From Phytophthora colocasiae (lineage: Eukaryota > Oomycota > Peronosporomycetes > Peronosporales > Peronosporaceae), in assembly GCA_018806915.1 (NCBI GenBank), contig JAGKQI010000083.1, positions 682,001 to 746,000 on the forward strand: a stretch of 64,000 nucleotides of DNA. The letters run 5' to 3'. The position numbers were made by a program, and so were the translations under genes. The notes under the pieces are model-generated. The model made no database searches. It saw only the letters and a list, made by a program, of their open reading frames with translations, and had not been told where the DNA came from. Every line of letters starts with the position of its first letter. Positions within the stretch are counted from its first letter, which is position 1. Shown here piece after piece: positions 29,495 to 40,536 of this stretch.

Positions 29495-32400
29495 TTATCT
29501 CTTGGTGTGATTGATATAACGCAGCGAGGCCATCGACAGCACACGGAAAATGAAAATGGCTGCGAACACGTAGCCGAAGTTCGCCCAGCGATCGTCATAG
29601 TTATAGCTGAACGTTCCCTCGATGAATCCCTTGACTGTCGTGTGGGTAACCGTGATCGGAGTTTCTGTCAACGGCTGACAACCCAGATTCGAGCCAATGT
29701 TCTCGTAATGACTCGTCGTCTCATTCCACGTCGGCTCCACTGGGCAATCACAGAAGACAATTGCTGTCAGAATAGCCACGGAGAACCGCTGTGGGACGAT
29801 AGTGTAGAGCCATTTGTAACCCTGCGGAATCGACGACGAAGGTGGATTGAAACCAGCGAACAACAGAAATATCGAGTTGATCAAGGCGCCCATAACTGCA
29901 GCCACTTCGATACTCGGGAACGCGTGGATAAGCAACTGAGCGAAGTACATTTGCCCCAGCACGAAGAGAGATACGTGAAGCCAATACAAAACTGCAGTAG
30001 TGAAGCCTTGAAAGCCCACCATCGGGTAAAATATGACAGTGAAGAGTAGACATTGGCCAAAGACGTACGGGATCTCAACGACAGTCGTAGCCACGAAATA
30101 CCATAAAGCGTTGTACGTCTGAGCAGCACGTTCGCGGTAGAATGCAGCACGGTCGTTCGAGTAGACTGGTAGAGTGCCCATGAATCCAGCCATAGCCATG
30201 AACAAAGTCGACATGAAGACAAGCCCCACGCCTCCCATTAATCCACTGTACGTCGAGTAGTTCACACTGAGGAATGATAAGCCACAGATGATAGCAACGC
30301 CCAGAACGATCGCGAATCGAGTCAAGTTGAACGCTGGTGTTCGCCAGTAAAGAGCGAAGAACCTCTTCATCAAGAAATACATCTGGGTTGAGCCATTGGA
30401 AGCTCGTTTCTTCATGAATGTCACCTCTGGCCAGTCGGGGGATTCCGTGGTGATTCCAGGCTGCAACAACGTTTCATCCATTACTCTTTTCTCGTCACTC
30501 TTGGAGAAAACGTCCACAAAATCAATGTCACGTGCACGGCCACTGCTAACTCCAGCTCCGATGACTTCTAACATCCAAGTGGCGGGGTTCTGTCTGGGAG
30601 GACAAGGTTTGACCCCAGGGATCGCCTGCAAGTAGTTCACCAGCTTTAGGCATCGATTACCGAGTTCCCCGACGAAAACGGACTGACCACCACGTTTCAA
30701 CAGGATCAAGTGGTCAAAGAGGAAGAAAACGTCCGAAGAAAGCTGGTGGATCGTACATACAATGGTACGGCCACTGTCCGTCACTTTACGAACGCCGTCC
30801 ATGATCACCTTGGCCGAATGAGCATCCAAACCGCTCGTAGGTTCATCTAGAAACAGGATACTCAGTTGTGCAGCTAACTCGACGCCAATAGTCAAACGCT
30901 TCATCTGTTCCTGTGAACTGCCCCGGACAATTTGATCTGCGATGTCATGCATGTCCAACAAATCGAGACACTCCTCAACTGTATCGTACTTCTTGCTGTC
31001 TGGCACGGAACTGTCTTCACGTAAAAATGCGCTGAAAGTCAGAGCTTCACGCATCGTTGACGCTTCCGAATGAATATCCATCTGCTCGCAGTAACCCGTA
31101 GCTCGCCGAATAGCAAGGTCGTTAGCTACGTGTCCATTCAAGTAAATGTTGCCTTTGATTGTGCCCTCTGTCTTCCGTCCGTCTTGTCTGCACCGGTAGA
31201 TCCCATCAATGCCGTTAAAGTACCAGGAGTAGCGTATCCGTTGATTCCCTTGAGTAGGTCGAGGCTTTCCTTCGGGTTCATCGGATCTGGAACGGTATAC
31301 CATAAATCCGTGAACGCGATCGTCACTGAGTGAAATTCTTTTCACGACGAGGAACTTCAACCATAACGTCATCATGAGAAGTATCGGAGTTTGTATCCGA
31401 ATGCTTTGGGGTTTGAGCCAACGTATAGCCGCTCTGTGCATCGTCTTCGATCTCTTTTGGCAGTAGCTGAATGTTTGTCGGTGCGAGGTATCGTCGGTAT
31501 TCGAGGACGTACGTACTGAGCACCAGCAGGAAGACGTAGAAGACGATCAAGAAGATCGCACCAGTCCACAGCCAGGTATCCGCAGATGGAACACCGAATT
31601 GTTCCAGATAGTACTTGCCCATGGTCATGTTAAATTTCGAGCAGTAGTTCACTCCACCGTACTCACAAACATCGTACTTGGACGACCGGTATTCGTTCAC
31701 TGAAAGCGCACGCATACACCACCCGATGGGGTTAATCCAGTAGATCCACACGAGATAATCGGGGATTTGGCTCTTCGGTTGAACGAAACCAGCAAAGATA
31801 ATGATGAACACGGTAGAGAATGACGACATGGGCTTGGCGATGTCCAAATTCGGACACATTGCAGTCAAAGCGAAGAACCACGTCGATAGTACCGAGGTTT
31901 GTAAGTACCAGAAGCACCAGATACACGATAATATCGTGGATGTGTGGCTTTGTTGCAAGTGTGGGTGCGTATAATATACGCACCCACACTTGCAACAAAG
32001 CCACACATCCAATACACCAGCGAACCGAAGATCAGTATCTCGAAAATGGATGGAGGCATGAGCGCAATAGAGTATCCGATCACATACGCTGCTGTCTGGT
32101 AGAAATTAGCGCCTCGTTGCTTGTAGAAGGTCTCACGGGCCTCCATGAAGACGGGGATCTGAGAACCTTGACTTAACGACATGAACATCACAGCCTGAAA
32201 GATGACACCTAGCATCACTTGGACGTTCGTGGGGTCAACTTGGTAGAATGTACTACCGTAGATCAACCCCATAATACACGTCATAGCCACTCGACTAGCT
32301 ACGTAAGCTTTGTTCCGCCACAAAATGGTCATGTGACGAATACTGAGTGCTACCGTGTTCTGCCAAAACCCCTCTCGGAACTCTGGAACTGGATCCATGT

Positions 32401-33639
32401 ACTCACTCATGTGTTTCTGCAGTTCAGGTTCCATCGGAGCCTCGATCAAATTGATCAGATCAACGTACACACGAGACTGCACAAAGTGTTCAGCAAATTC
32501 GATTGCAGCTCGAGGATGCTTCATCATCCCAACTGGAAGCGCGACCTCATACTGATGTTGCAGACGAGTACCCAAGTCCAGTAGGTAGTCGGCGATATCA
32601 CGATCTGGAGGACATTTAAAGCCTAAACTCTCGAAGTAAGGCAATACAGCTTCACGTGGGCCGTGATACATCACTTCACCTTCGTTCATGATCAAGATGT
32701 AGTCGAATAGAGCGAAAACTTCGGGAGCAGGTTGAAGCAAAGAGATCGCCACAGCCTTGTGGAGTGTCTTCGCGATATTGCGTTGAGTGCAGATGATATC
32801 GTATGTGGCTGCACTGTCCAGCCCCGTACTGATCTCGTCCATGAGACTTACGTACTTCATGCCAAACTCCATCTCGCCGGTCGTAACTCGCTTCCGGTTA
32901 CCACCGAAAACACCACGGACCAATGCGTTGCCAATGATGGTGTTCTCACAGTCTTGCAGACCCAATTGACCGATAACGATATCCGGATAGTTCTTGTAGT
33001 AAGCCTTCGCAGCCTCCAAAGCAGCCAAATTCTCTTCCACAGAGCCCTTGGAGAACGTCTCTGGGCCTTTTTCAACCAAACCTCCACCTACAAACTTGTG
33101 AGCTATTCCAACGTCTCACGTGTTGTCAACGTAGCAAAGTGACGGTCTGTCTGAGGGACGTACTCGACGAATTGCGGTACACGATTGGCGATCTCCTTTT
33201 GAGGAACACCGTTGTACGTGATCTCACCTTCGACTGTGATGTTGCCCTCTACTGGAAACTGGGCTGACAACATCTTCATCAACGCTGATTTACCCGATCC
33301 CGGTTGGCCTAAGACCAGTGTGATCGTTCCAGGTTTGAACACGCCACTGGCATTCTTTACGATCTCCTTGAGCACGACGCGGCGCATCGGCGACATCCGT
33401 GCAAAAGCTTTTGCTACGGTGTTGAGCAATGTTGGCAGCTCGGACTTGGCAGTCACGTCCTCAGTGATCGTAATGTCGGCCGTCACGGACAGGTTCTTGT
33501 ATCTCACTTCCAACTGAGGCATTTCGCTGCCGATTGCTGGCTCTAAAGACCCTGCCATGAAGCGGTTGAGCTCCTCCGGGCCTTTTGCCAGCATACTCTC
33601 ACCTGACTCAAGACTGAGGTTCAGTAGTGTCGCAGCCAT
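29495..33639 (-). pseudogene. ABCG/PDR full-size drug-resistance transporter, decayed
   Basis: This is a reverse (NBD-TMD)2 pump of the pleiotropic drug resistance type, which exports xenobiotics at the plasma membrane. NBD1 has a normal Walker A (GQPGSGKSALM), but its signature is changed (GVFGGNRKR rather than VSGGERKR). Frame breaks lie at about 33105 (after TTRETLE), at 31937-32011 (palindrome), at about 31890, and at about 31325 (after EKNFT). Another lies at about 31190, where NBD2's Walker A is both mutated (GSTGADKT) and followed by a small deletion. NBD2 otherwise keeps LFLDEPTSGLDA, and TMD2 reads to the INHTKR end. At least five lesions and two defective ATP sites show it is dead. 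Start ATG is at 33639. Confidence 0.92.
31937..32011. repeat. perfect 37-bp foldback palindrome inside the ABC pseudogene
   Basis: Arms 31937-31973 and 31975-32011 are exact reverse complements with a one-base centre. The arm contains the normal coding sequence for CGFVASVGAY of the transporter. The second arm is therefore an inverted duplication of gene sequence, as made by a template-switching replication error, and not a transposon. It frameshifts the gene. Confidence 0.95.
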
Positions 33640-34888
33640 TTCCGCTGCCGTCCAAGCAGATCAATACTCAAGACACCTGCTCTGGATCGAGCTGATTGGA
33701 AAATGAACTTCATCATGAAGGTGGAAGCGGGAGGTCATTGCAGCAACTTGTCTATGTGCCGGTGCCCGGACGGGGAACAGCAACTCGTGTGCGAGCAATC
33801 GGCTCTGAGTGCTTGCGCGCACTGTAGATACCAAACATTGTCAAGTACTAAACTCTGTCGGGGCAGTGGTGCAGGTTCTTTATGCTCGCTTAATCGCTTT
33901 GCAGTGGCTCGCATCGTGCGAGCAATCACATTCGGAGAGATTGCGCGCACAGGTGTACTAATCGGAATCGAGCCACAATCATATGCCGGGATCAAAAGCA
34001 GAGCTATGAGTACAGCAGAGGTTGCGTTGGTGTTTGGGCTGTCATTATAAAGGAAGTGCCGATGCATCTCGTGTGCCCCATCCAGTTTTGCAGAAGAGGT
34101 GACCACAATCAGGACCCGCGTTTTTTTGAAAAGATTGTGGCATGAGACAGGGTTCCAGCTCATTCGCACACCGAATCAAGAAGTATGGCGAGGGAGGGGG
34201 CATTACATTTGCAGCAGGTAGTAGTGCTGTGAGTTCAACGAGTTATTGTTGGTGTGTGGACTTCTGTGGTAGCTATATCTATAAAAACCGTTTGCAAAAC
34301 TGCCACCCTTAGTACAGATCTGCCAGTTTACAGCGTCTTGCCGTATTTATCTTCCGAGTCAAATAAGCAGCCCCCTCCGGTGCCTTAAAAAAAATTAAGG
34401 GAGGTGCTCCTTCATCTTTATTTGTCGTAGCCGCATTGCCACTGTACAGTGCACATTATAGGTGGAAGGAATCTGCACTATAAAAAGTTTTCATGTTTTA
34501 CGCTTTATTTCCCATTTCACTGCTCTATGGCCAAGATCATCATTCGGATCGTACTCGTAGCACACTCTACTGTTGTTTAAGTGGCCGACACTCGGGTCAA
34601 CCAACAACTATTTAGGTGTTTTACGCCTCATCTGTACAGACACCATTAGTGCAGATGCACTGTTCGGCTGAGGCTTAAAACGTGCGGATGCAAAACTTTG
34701 AAAAGATTGCGAGCTATAGAATAGTAAAAACACAAGTACGTGTAGCCTGCAAATAATATGATGTAGCAAGACTCTCATCGAGAAAACGGAGAAGTATCCT
34801 GAGTGGCTCTATTCGTCATCTTTACAGTCAAGCTTATTCCTGGAGGAGGTGACTCGTCGAAACTGGTGCACGCGTTCAGATGGACAGG
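33640..34888. other. 1.25-kb intergenic region, no gene seen
   Basis: It contains the upstream region of the former PDR gene and the downstream region of GMP reductase. A 13-base imperfect inverted repeat (gttttacgcctca near 34617 and tgaggcttaaaac near 34670) may mark a small MITE-like relic. The cctta-A-run-ttaagg hairpin near 34383 has no clear role. Confidence 0.45.
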
Positions 34889-36099
34889 TTAGCCTGTTTT
34901 CTGCTTCTTTGACACTTGTTCCTCCTGCTCGTTGGGGGCACGACCAAACACCTCGTTCAGTTGCTGGGAAACCCGGATAAATGTCGTCCGCTGCAGTACG
35001 ATCACATAGCGTTAGTAAATTATAACTGCAGGGTATCCGTCAAGCCGCACTCGTACCTTGCTGATCTCCTTCAGCTTGCTGGCACCAACGTAAGTGCACG
35101 TAGAGCGGACACCTCCGAGGATCTCCTTGCAAGTGCTAGCAACCGCGCCTCGGTACGGCACTGTCACACTCTTTCCTTCAGATGCACGGTACTCGGCCAC
35201 ACCACCATTGTGCTTCTTCATTGCTTCCGACGAACTCATGCCATAAAATCTCTTGAACGACTTGCCGTTCACTTCAATCTTGTCGCCCCCACTCTCGTCG
35301 TGACCAGCAAGCATACCACCGAGCATGACAAAGTCTGCTCCAGCACCAAAAGCCTTGGCAACGTCGCCTGGACACGTACAGCCTCCATCAGAAATCACGT
35401 GGCCATTAAGACCATGGGCAGCATCAGCACACTCAAGCACAGCCGACAGTTGCGGATAACCCACGCCCGTCTGCTTGCGAGTGGTGCACACGGAGCCCGG
35501 ACCGATGCCGACCTTGATGATGTCAGCTCCGGACAGCAGAAGCTCCTCCACCATCTCCCCGGTCACGACGTTTCCGGCAATGATTGTGTGTTCCGGGAAG
35601 GCAGCACGCACGTTACGCACGGCTTGGACGAAGAACTCAGAGTAGCCGTTGGCCACATCCAGACAGATAAAGCGGATATCTGGGTGGCTCTTGAGGATGG
35701 CCGTGATTTTGTCGATATCTGCGGCACTGGAGCCAGCGCTCACAGCGACGGTAGGCATCACATCCGGATGTTTAGCGGCGAAAGCTGCCCACTCCTGAGG
35801 TGTGTAGTGCTTATGGATGCACGTGATGAATTCGAACTTGGCCAGCTCCACAGCCATTTCAAAGGTGCCGACAGTGTCCATATTGGCTGCAATCACAGGC
35901 TAAAAGAAATTGTAAATAAGAGTGATGGTCACGATGTAAGACGACGTTTACTTACCACACCAGACCACGTGCGCTTCGAGTTGCGGAAGCGAAACTCGCG
36001 ATGGACATCGACTTGGGAGCGGCTTTTGAGCGTCGAGCGCTTGGGGCGGATGAGCACGTCCTTGAAGTCCAGTCGGACTTCAGTCTCGATGCGCGGCAT
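34889..36099 (-). CDS. GMP reductase, three exons
   Basis: GMP reductase converts GMP to IMP with NADPH, linking guanine to adenine nucleotide salvage in the cytosol. Exons are 35956-36099, 35057-35899 and 34889-34990; introns (56 and 66 nt) have GT-AG ends, and the second has a ctaac-type branch. The spliced product is 362 aa. It starts [20 protein letters not shown] as in animal GMPR. The active site GPGSVCTTR puts the catalytic Cys at 186 and the key Thr at 188, the same numbering as the human enzyme. [23 protein letters not shown] and GMSS are also present. Without splicing the last intron the tail would be wrong; spliced, it reads TTFIRVSQQ. An in-frame upstream ATG (36276) adds 59 low-complexity residues and is less likely. 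Confidence 0.95.
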
Positions 36100-36808
36100 C
36101 TTGTCTTGGTCTCTTGGTTCTTGGGCTGCGACTTGCGTCCGAGGCAGCAAATTGCTGAATGAGCGGAAGGCGGCGGCCGTTTTTCGAGGCTGACGTGGTG
36201 GCAAAGGTTCGCATTCAGCTGAAGTAGCGCTTCGGAAACCTGCATGTATAAATAAATCTGATAATCGAGGAGGCACATAAAGGATTGAATCTTGATTTGA
36301 TTATCAAAGCTGGGTATACTTTTCAAATCGGATATAAATCGTCTATTGTTACTTAAGGTTGACCTAGCCGCTCACTTCAACATAAAAAGTAAGCCACTTC
36401 AGTGCAATTGGACGAAGATACCGTTGTCAACTTGGCACAAGTACTGTCAAACACGAGCGATTTCATTTGCTGCATGGCACATGTAATTTCTTCGAAGCAT
36501 TTGACTTACAGCTTCTGACGTGCTAACTATCCATGTTTGCTGTTGAAATTGGAAGGAAGTAGAGAAATAGCATCACTTGAACCACATTTAAAGCCAAATA
36601 CGAAGGTGCCACAACAAACACCTAGGCTACTTATGGTCTATTATCAAAATACACGCAGTTTCTCCCCGAGGCAAACTTCTGCAGCTACGTCACCATTCCT
36701 CGACTTATCAACCACCGGCAGTGACACTAATCTTCCAGCAACCAGTTAGTCGCACACACACCCCCCTTCCATTTCACATTGCCTTGGCCTGAAAACTGCG
36801 TCAACCTC
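36100..36808. other. intergenic: GMP reductase 5' region and carrier 3' region
   Basis: A probable 5'-UTR splice acceptor (tgcag on the minus strand near 36240) lies upstream of the GMP reductase ATG. The rest is AT-rich and shows no gene. Confidence 0.45.
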
Positions 36809-37645
36809 TCAGGACATGAACTGCATGGTCTTCTCATAAACGAGGAACGTCACTGCACTAACCGGAAACGCTCTCAACATCGTTGCACTAAACCCCTTAA
36901 AGAAAAACCCGGGCCCCTCCTGTTGCATCCTGGATCTTGCAATCTGCGTCACAGTCATCTGCTTGCCTTCGAGACTCTGACTCTGCACACAGCTCTTGAC
37001 CACATCTTGCGGCATACTCACGACCCACGACAGCATCCCTGCCATTCCTCCGGCCATCATGAGCTTAAAGTCCGTCTCGTTCTCGCTCTGCCCGTCCGTC
37101 AACCATCTCTTGGTCGCCTCATAACCGCAAAAGTACGCTCCAAAGGCAGGAACATCTCTCAACAAACACATTTGCCACCCTTTGAACAGTGTCTTCATGC
37201 CATATCTTCTCAGCATGATTTTCCCAGCCACAAGCGAGCTATGTTCTGCTCCCATGGCCCCAGTCTGCAGCTGGATCTTGACATGTTCCGAAGGTGCAGC
37301 AAAGATCACTTGAACCAATCCAGCGCTAGATCCCGCCATGAAATGTTGCGCACTGGTCAACATCTCGTCATCTCTCTGTAAACCACGAACCACTTGACCC
37401 TGTACTCCAAAAACCACAGCGTTGATGGGTGCATTGGATAGAATGGGGGACAACAAGCCCCGGTACAGTCCAGCAGCGCCTTCGGAGCCCACAACTTTCT
37501 TCAAAGTGCGCAAGACGCCGGCGCCCGCCTCACGACTGGTCTGCAGCTGCACCTTGACGGTGTCCAAAGGGTGTCCGGCTACGATGCCAGCCACGCCGCC
37601 GATAGTGCCAGCGTTCAGGTCCTTGGCAATGTCCAGCCACTCCAT
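36809..37645 (-). CDS. mitochondrial carrier family protein (SLC25, carnitine/acylcarnitine-like)
   Basis: The 278-aa product has the three-fold carrier structure: about 100 residues per repeat, two membrane helices each, and signature motifs PLDTVKVQ (26-33), PSEHVKIQ and PQDVVKSC. It would exchange a metabolite across the mitochondrial inner membrane. Overall it looks most like the acylcarnitine or basic amino acid carrier group (SLC25A20/A29), but substrate cannot be fixed from sequence alone. The longer frame begins with TTG; the ATG at 37645 gives MEWLDIAKDL, matching the start of the broken paralogue (MSWLDVARDL) near 50479. It has no introns and is intact. Confidence 0.92.
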   Translation of the reverse strand: MEWLDIAKDLNAGTIGGVAGIVAGHPLDTVKVQLQTSREAGAGVLRTLKKVVGSEGAAGLYRGLLSPILSNAPINAVVFGVQGQVVRGLQRDDEMLTSAQHFMAGSSAGLVQVIFAAPSEHVKIQLQTGAMGAEHSSLVAGKIMLRRYGMKTLFKGWQMCLLRDVPAFGAYFCGYEATKRWLTDGQSENETDFKLMMAGGMAGMLSWVVSMPQDVVKSCVQSQSLEGKQMTVTQIARSRMQQEGPGFFFKGFSATMLRAFPVSAVTFLVYEKTMQFMS

Positions 37646-38585
37646 CGTCGCTCGGCTGGCCAAGGGATTCCGGGAATGGCTCGACCTCGAAGAGCTTCAC
37701 CAAGTGGCATAGAGCTCTTGAAGACGTGCTACAGATCCGCCAGTCATTGGCTGAAATTATCACCTAACTCATCGATCTTTAGCTTAAAACAGTTGGAATT
37801 AGATGCAAAACGAGTAATGTTGCTGAGAGACTTTTGACAGATGCTGGTTACGGTGCTGAGAGACTCGCGATCCAGATGTACAGGGCAACTTCAACGCCTT
37901 GAACGCGTGGTTGCCAGACGTCAACTTGGCGTCTGAAACTGCAAGGAACAGTGATGATAAGGTGGATATTTGCTGTTGCAATGGAGGGACTGATCTCACC
38001 TTGAAAAAGCAAATTTCGATGGGGAAAAGGTATCCGAGAAGTGCTTCTGCATCATGTCCTTCCTTTCATTTGATATCTATCGACGTGCTATTTGTTTGGT
38101 CAAACGATTCCAGACAGCCACGCGTCCGAACTATAGAAACCGCGTTAACTTTAGTATGAAATTAGAGTCAATGAACCACTTTTCGTGGGATGAATATTTG
38201 CACACTCTACCCGGCACGTCTTATGCCGTCGCCGTCACAGATGAAAGATACCGCTATTCAATAAGTATACGTTCACAGAGTTCACGGATGGATCAATGAT
38301 CCTCGGTCACGGCTTGAAGACGGTGTGTCCATATGTGCTATGTTGCGTATAAGTTGCTTGATGTTGCGTGATCAGAGCAACTTTTCAACTTCAATTTGGC
38401 GCTCTGTCCGCCAATCCTTCGGCACTGAGTACGTCTATCTGGATGGACTCCAATCTGTCCAAGCTCCTTATCTAAGTGTTGTGCGTGGCAGCTACTCAGC
38501 TTTTCATTTCCGATTTGGTCTTCGACCCAGCTAGTGACTTCTCCAGCCTTCTTTTTACTACCGGTCAGTTATTCATCTAGCAACA
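37646..38585. promoter_or_regulatory. divergent promoter region; oomycete-like initiator before RNR2
   Basis: The carrier and the ribonucleotide reductase gene diverge from this 940-bp gap. At 38503-38516 the sequence ttcatttccgattt is close to the oomycete Inr/FPR core promoter (consensus TCATTYYNCAWTTT). It is 70-80 bases before the RNR2 ATG, a fitting position. Open frames at 37899-38299 show nothing recognisable. Confidence 0.5.
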
Positions 38586-39731
38586 ATGGTCGCAGCCTCG
38601 TCAGAACGTGCCATCACGGTCGAGTTCCCCGAGCAACCGCAGCAAGAGCTGGCCACTGAGATCGTGGAGGGCTTTGTCAAACCTGTCGACCTCAACGACG
38701 ACGAGGAGCAGGTCCAGTTCGAGATGTCCGAGTACAAGCGCAGAGAATTGAGTGGCGAGTTGGAGCCTGAACCATTTCTCGTGCCAAACCCCAACCGTTT
38801 CGTGCTCTTCCCCATCCAGGAGCACGATGTGTGGCAGATGTACAAGAAAGCCGAAGCATCTTTCTGGACAGCTGAGGAGCTCGACTTAGTGCACGATCTG
38901 AACGACTGGGCCAAACTGACAGACAATGAGCGTCACTTCATCAAGCATGTGCTCGCCTTTTTCGCAGCAAGCGATGGTATCGTTAACGAGAACCTGGCGA
39001 TGAACTTCAGTAATGAGATTCAGGTGCCCGAGGCCCGTTGCTTCTACGGGTTCCAGATCGCTATCGAGAATATTCACTCGGAAGTGTACTCGCTGCTGAT
39101 CGACACATACATCAAGGATACAGTCGAGAAAGATTACCTGCTGCGTGCTATCGAGACCATCCCGTGCGTACAAAAGAAAGCCAACTGGGCACTCCGGTGG
39201 TGTGATCCGCGTGTGTCGTCCTACCCAGAGAGGCTGTTGGCGTTCGCTGCGGTGGAAGGCATTTTCTTCTCAGGCTCGTTCTGCTCGATCTTCTGGCTCA
39301 AGAAGCGCGGTCTCATGCCTGGTCTCGCCTTCTCGAACGAGATGATCAGTCGTGACGAGGGTATGCACACAGATTTCGCCTGCCTCATGTACTCGAAACT
39401 CGTGAACAAACTTCCGGAGAGCCGCGTGCACGAAATCATCCGCGACGCTGTCACAATTGAGCACGAGTTCGTGTGCGACTCTCTCCCTGTGGAGTTGATC
39501 GGCATGAACTCAGCACTCATGTGCCAGTACATTGAGTTCGTGGCAGATCGTTTGCTGTACTCACTGGGTGTGTCCAAGATTTACAACGTGAAGAACCCGT
39601 TCGACTGGATGGACATGATCTCGCTTCAGGGCAAGACAAACTTCTTCGAGAAGCGTGTCGGCGAGTACTCCAAGGCTGGGGTGGGTGTTTCGGCTGAGGA
39701 GAAGGTGTTCACACTGGATGCTGACTTCTAG
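38586..39731 (+). CDS. ribonucleotide reductase small subunit (R2)
   Basis: The 381-aa product supplies the tyrosyl radical of class Ia ribonucleotide reductase, which makes dNTPs in the cytosol. The di-iron ligands are all visible: Asp130 ([10 protein letters not shown]), Glu161 and His164 (AIENIHSE), Glu224 (AAVEGIFF), and Glu258 and His261 (RDEGMHTDF). The radical Tyr is 175 in [17 protein letters not shown] and the C-terminal FTLDADF, which docks onto the large subunit, are exact family hallmarks. It is intact, intronless and of normal length. The ATG is in a strong aacaATGg context. No large-subunit gene lies nearby. Confidence 0.97.
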   Translation: MVAASSERAITVEFPEQPQQELATEIVEGFVKPVDLNDDEEQVQFEMSEYKRRELSGELEPEPFLVPNPNRFVLFPIQEHDVWQMYKKAEASFWTAEELDLVHDLNDWAKLTDNERHFIKHVLAFFAASDGIVNENLAMNFSNEIQVPEARCFYGFQIAIENIHSEVYSLLIDTYIKDTVEKDYLLRAIETIPCVQKKANWALRWCDPRVSSYPERLLAFAAVEGIFFSGSFCSIFWLKKRGLMPGLAFSNEMISRDEGMHTDFACLMYSKLVNKLPESRVHEIIRDAVTIEHEFVCDSLPVELIGMNSALMCQYIEFVADRLLYSLGVSKIYNVKNPFDWMDMISLQGKTNFFEKRVGEYSKAGVGVSAEEKVFTLDADF

Positions 39732-40526
39732 GTGAGGCTGATCTGAAGGTTGGGTGGTGCTTTTTGTCACCTGCTTTGGCCTCGAGTAGTGTGGAATTGA
39801 AATCTATAGTCACAAGCACAATGTAGCAAGTTGAATTAATATATACGTGACTTTCAGAACAACCTACATGTTTATCACCATGATAGCCCAACGTCAAACT
39901 TCACGCAACCCAATGCTCATTTTTCCAGCAAACATGATTCCAAGAATCAAACATATTTAGCATAGAGTTCGTCCATGGTGTCTATTACTGAAACGATAAG
40001 CAGGTCGCTTAATGCTTAGAGATGTCGTTGGCCACTGCATCGTGAAGAGTAGGTGTTGAGGTGGGGATCAGTTTGGTTTCTGGACGGCATTGTAACAAGG
40101 TATAAAATGTCCCGACCATCTCAGCAAAAGCTGCTTGAAACGTTCATCATTTGGGATTAGAACTTCATGGAAGAATTAATCCCACACCTGACTTTTAATT
40201 AAGCAAGCTAGGGCAAGCTTATCACAATATTCTAAACCGCACGTACAAACACCTATTTCGACTGTCTTTGGCCAGTGTGACTTAACTTCAATTACCACAA
40301 AATCTGCTTAGACAATAATGACCGTCACCACGATGCGTATGTCGATGACCATGTGACTATTTCTTGTGGGGGCGAAGTGTATACTCCAGCCGTAACGCTC
40401 TCTCTTGCACCCTTGTGCTTTTTTGATATCGGCCACCATCAGGAAAAAGTTACGTACAGATTGTCAGACAGGGTTTGAACTCCATTTCTGGCTTCTCCTT
40501 GCTGCACTCTTCTTCCTCTTAACAGT
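39732..40526. other. intergenic, probable 3' UTR then a splice-acceptor-like stretch
   Basis: There is no gene up to the MULE. Just before it (40495-40525) a polypyrimidine run ending in cttaacag resembles an intron acceptor. With the MULE removed it would lead directly into the exon that carries the ATG at 43326. Confidence 0.4.
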
Positions 40527-40536
40527 GTCCAATTGC

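Noticed and set aside
31937..32011. MITE insertion in the ABC gene
   Set aside because: Both arms are the gene's own coding sequence and no TSD is present, so it is an inverted duplication.
34375..34410. Hairpin followed by T/A run as a bacterial-type terminator
   Set aside because: The window is eukaryotic and the stem is only a few bases.
34916..36193. 425-aa plus-strand open frame
   Set aside because: Antisense shadow of the GMP reductase exons.
36100..36276. 59-residue N-terminal extension of GMP reductase
   Set aside because: MPRIE at 36099 matches the normal family start; the upstream part has low complexity and follows a probable 5'-UTR acceptor.
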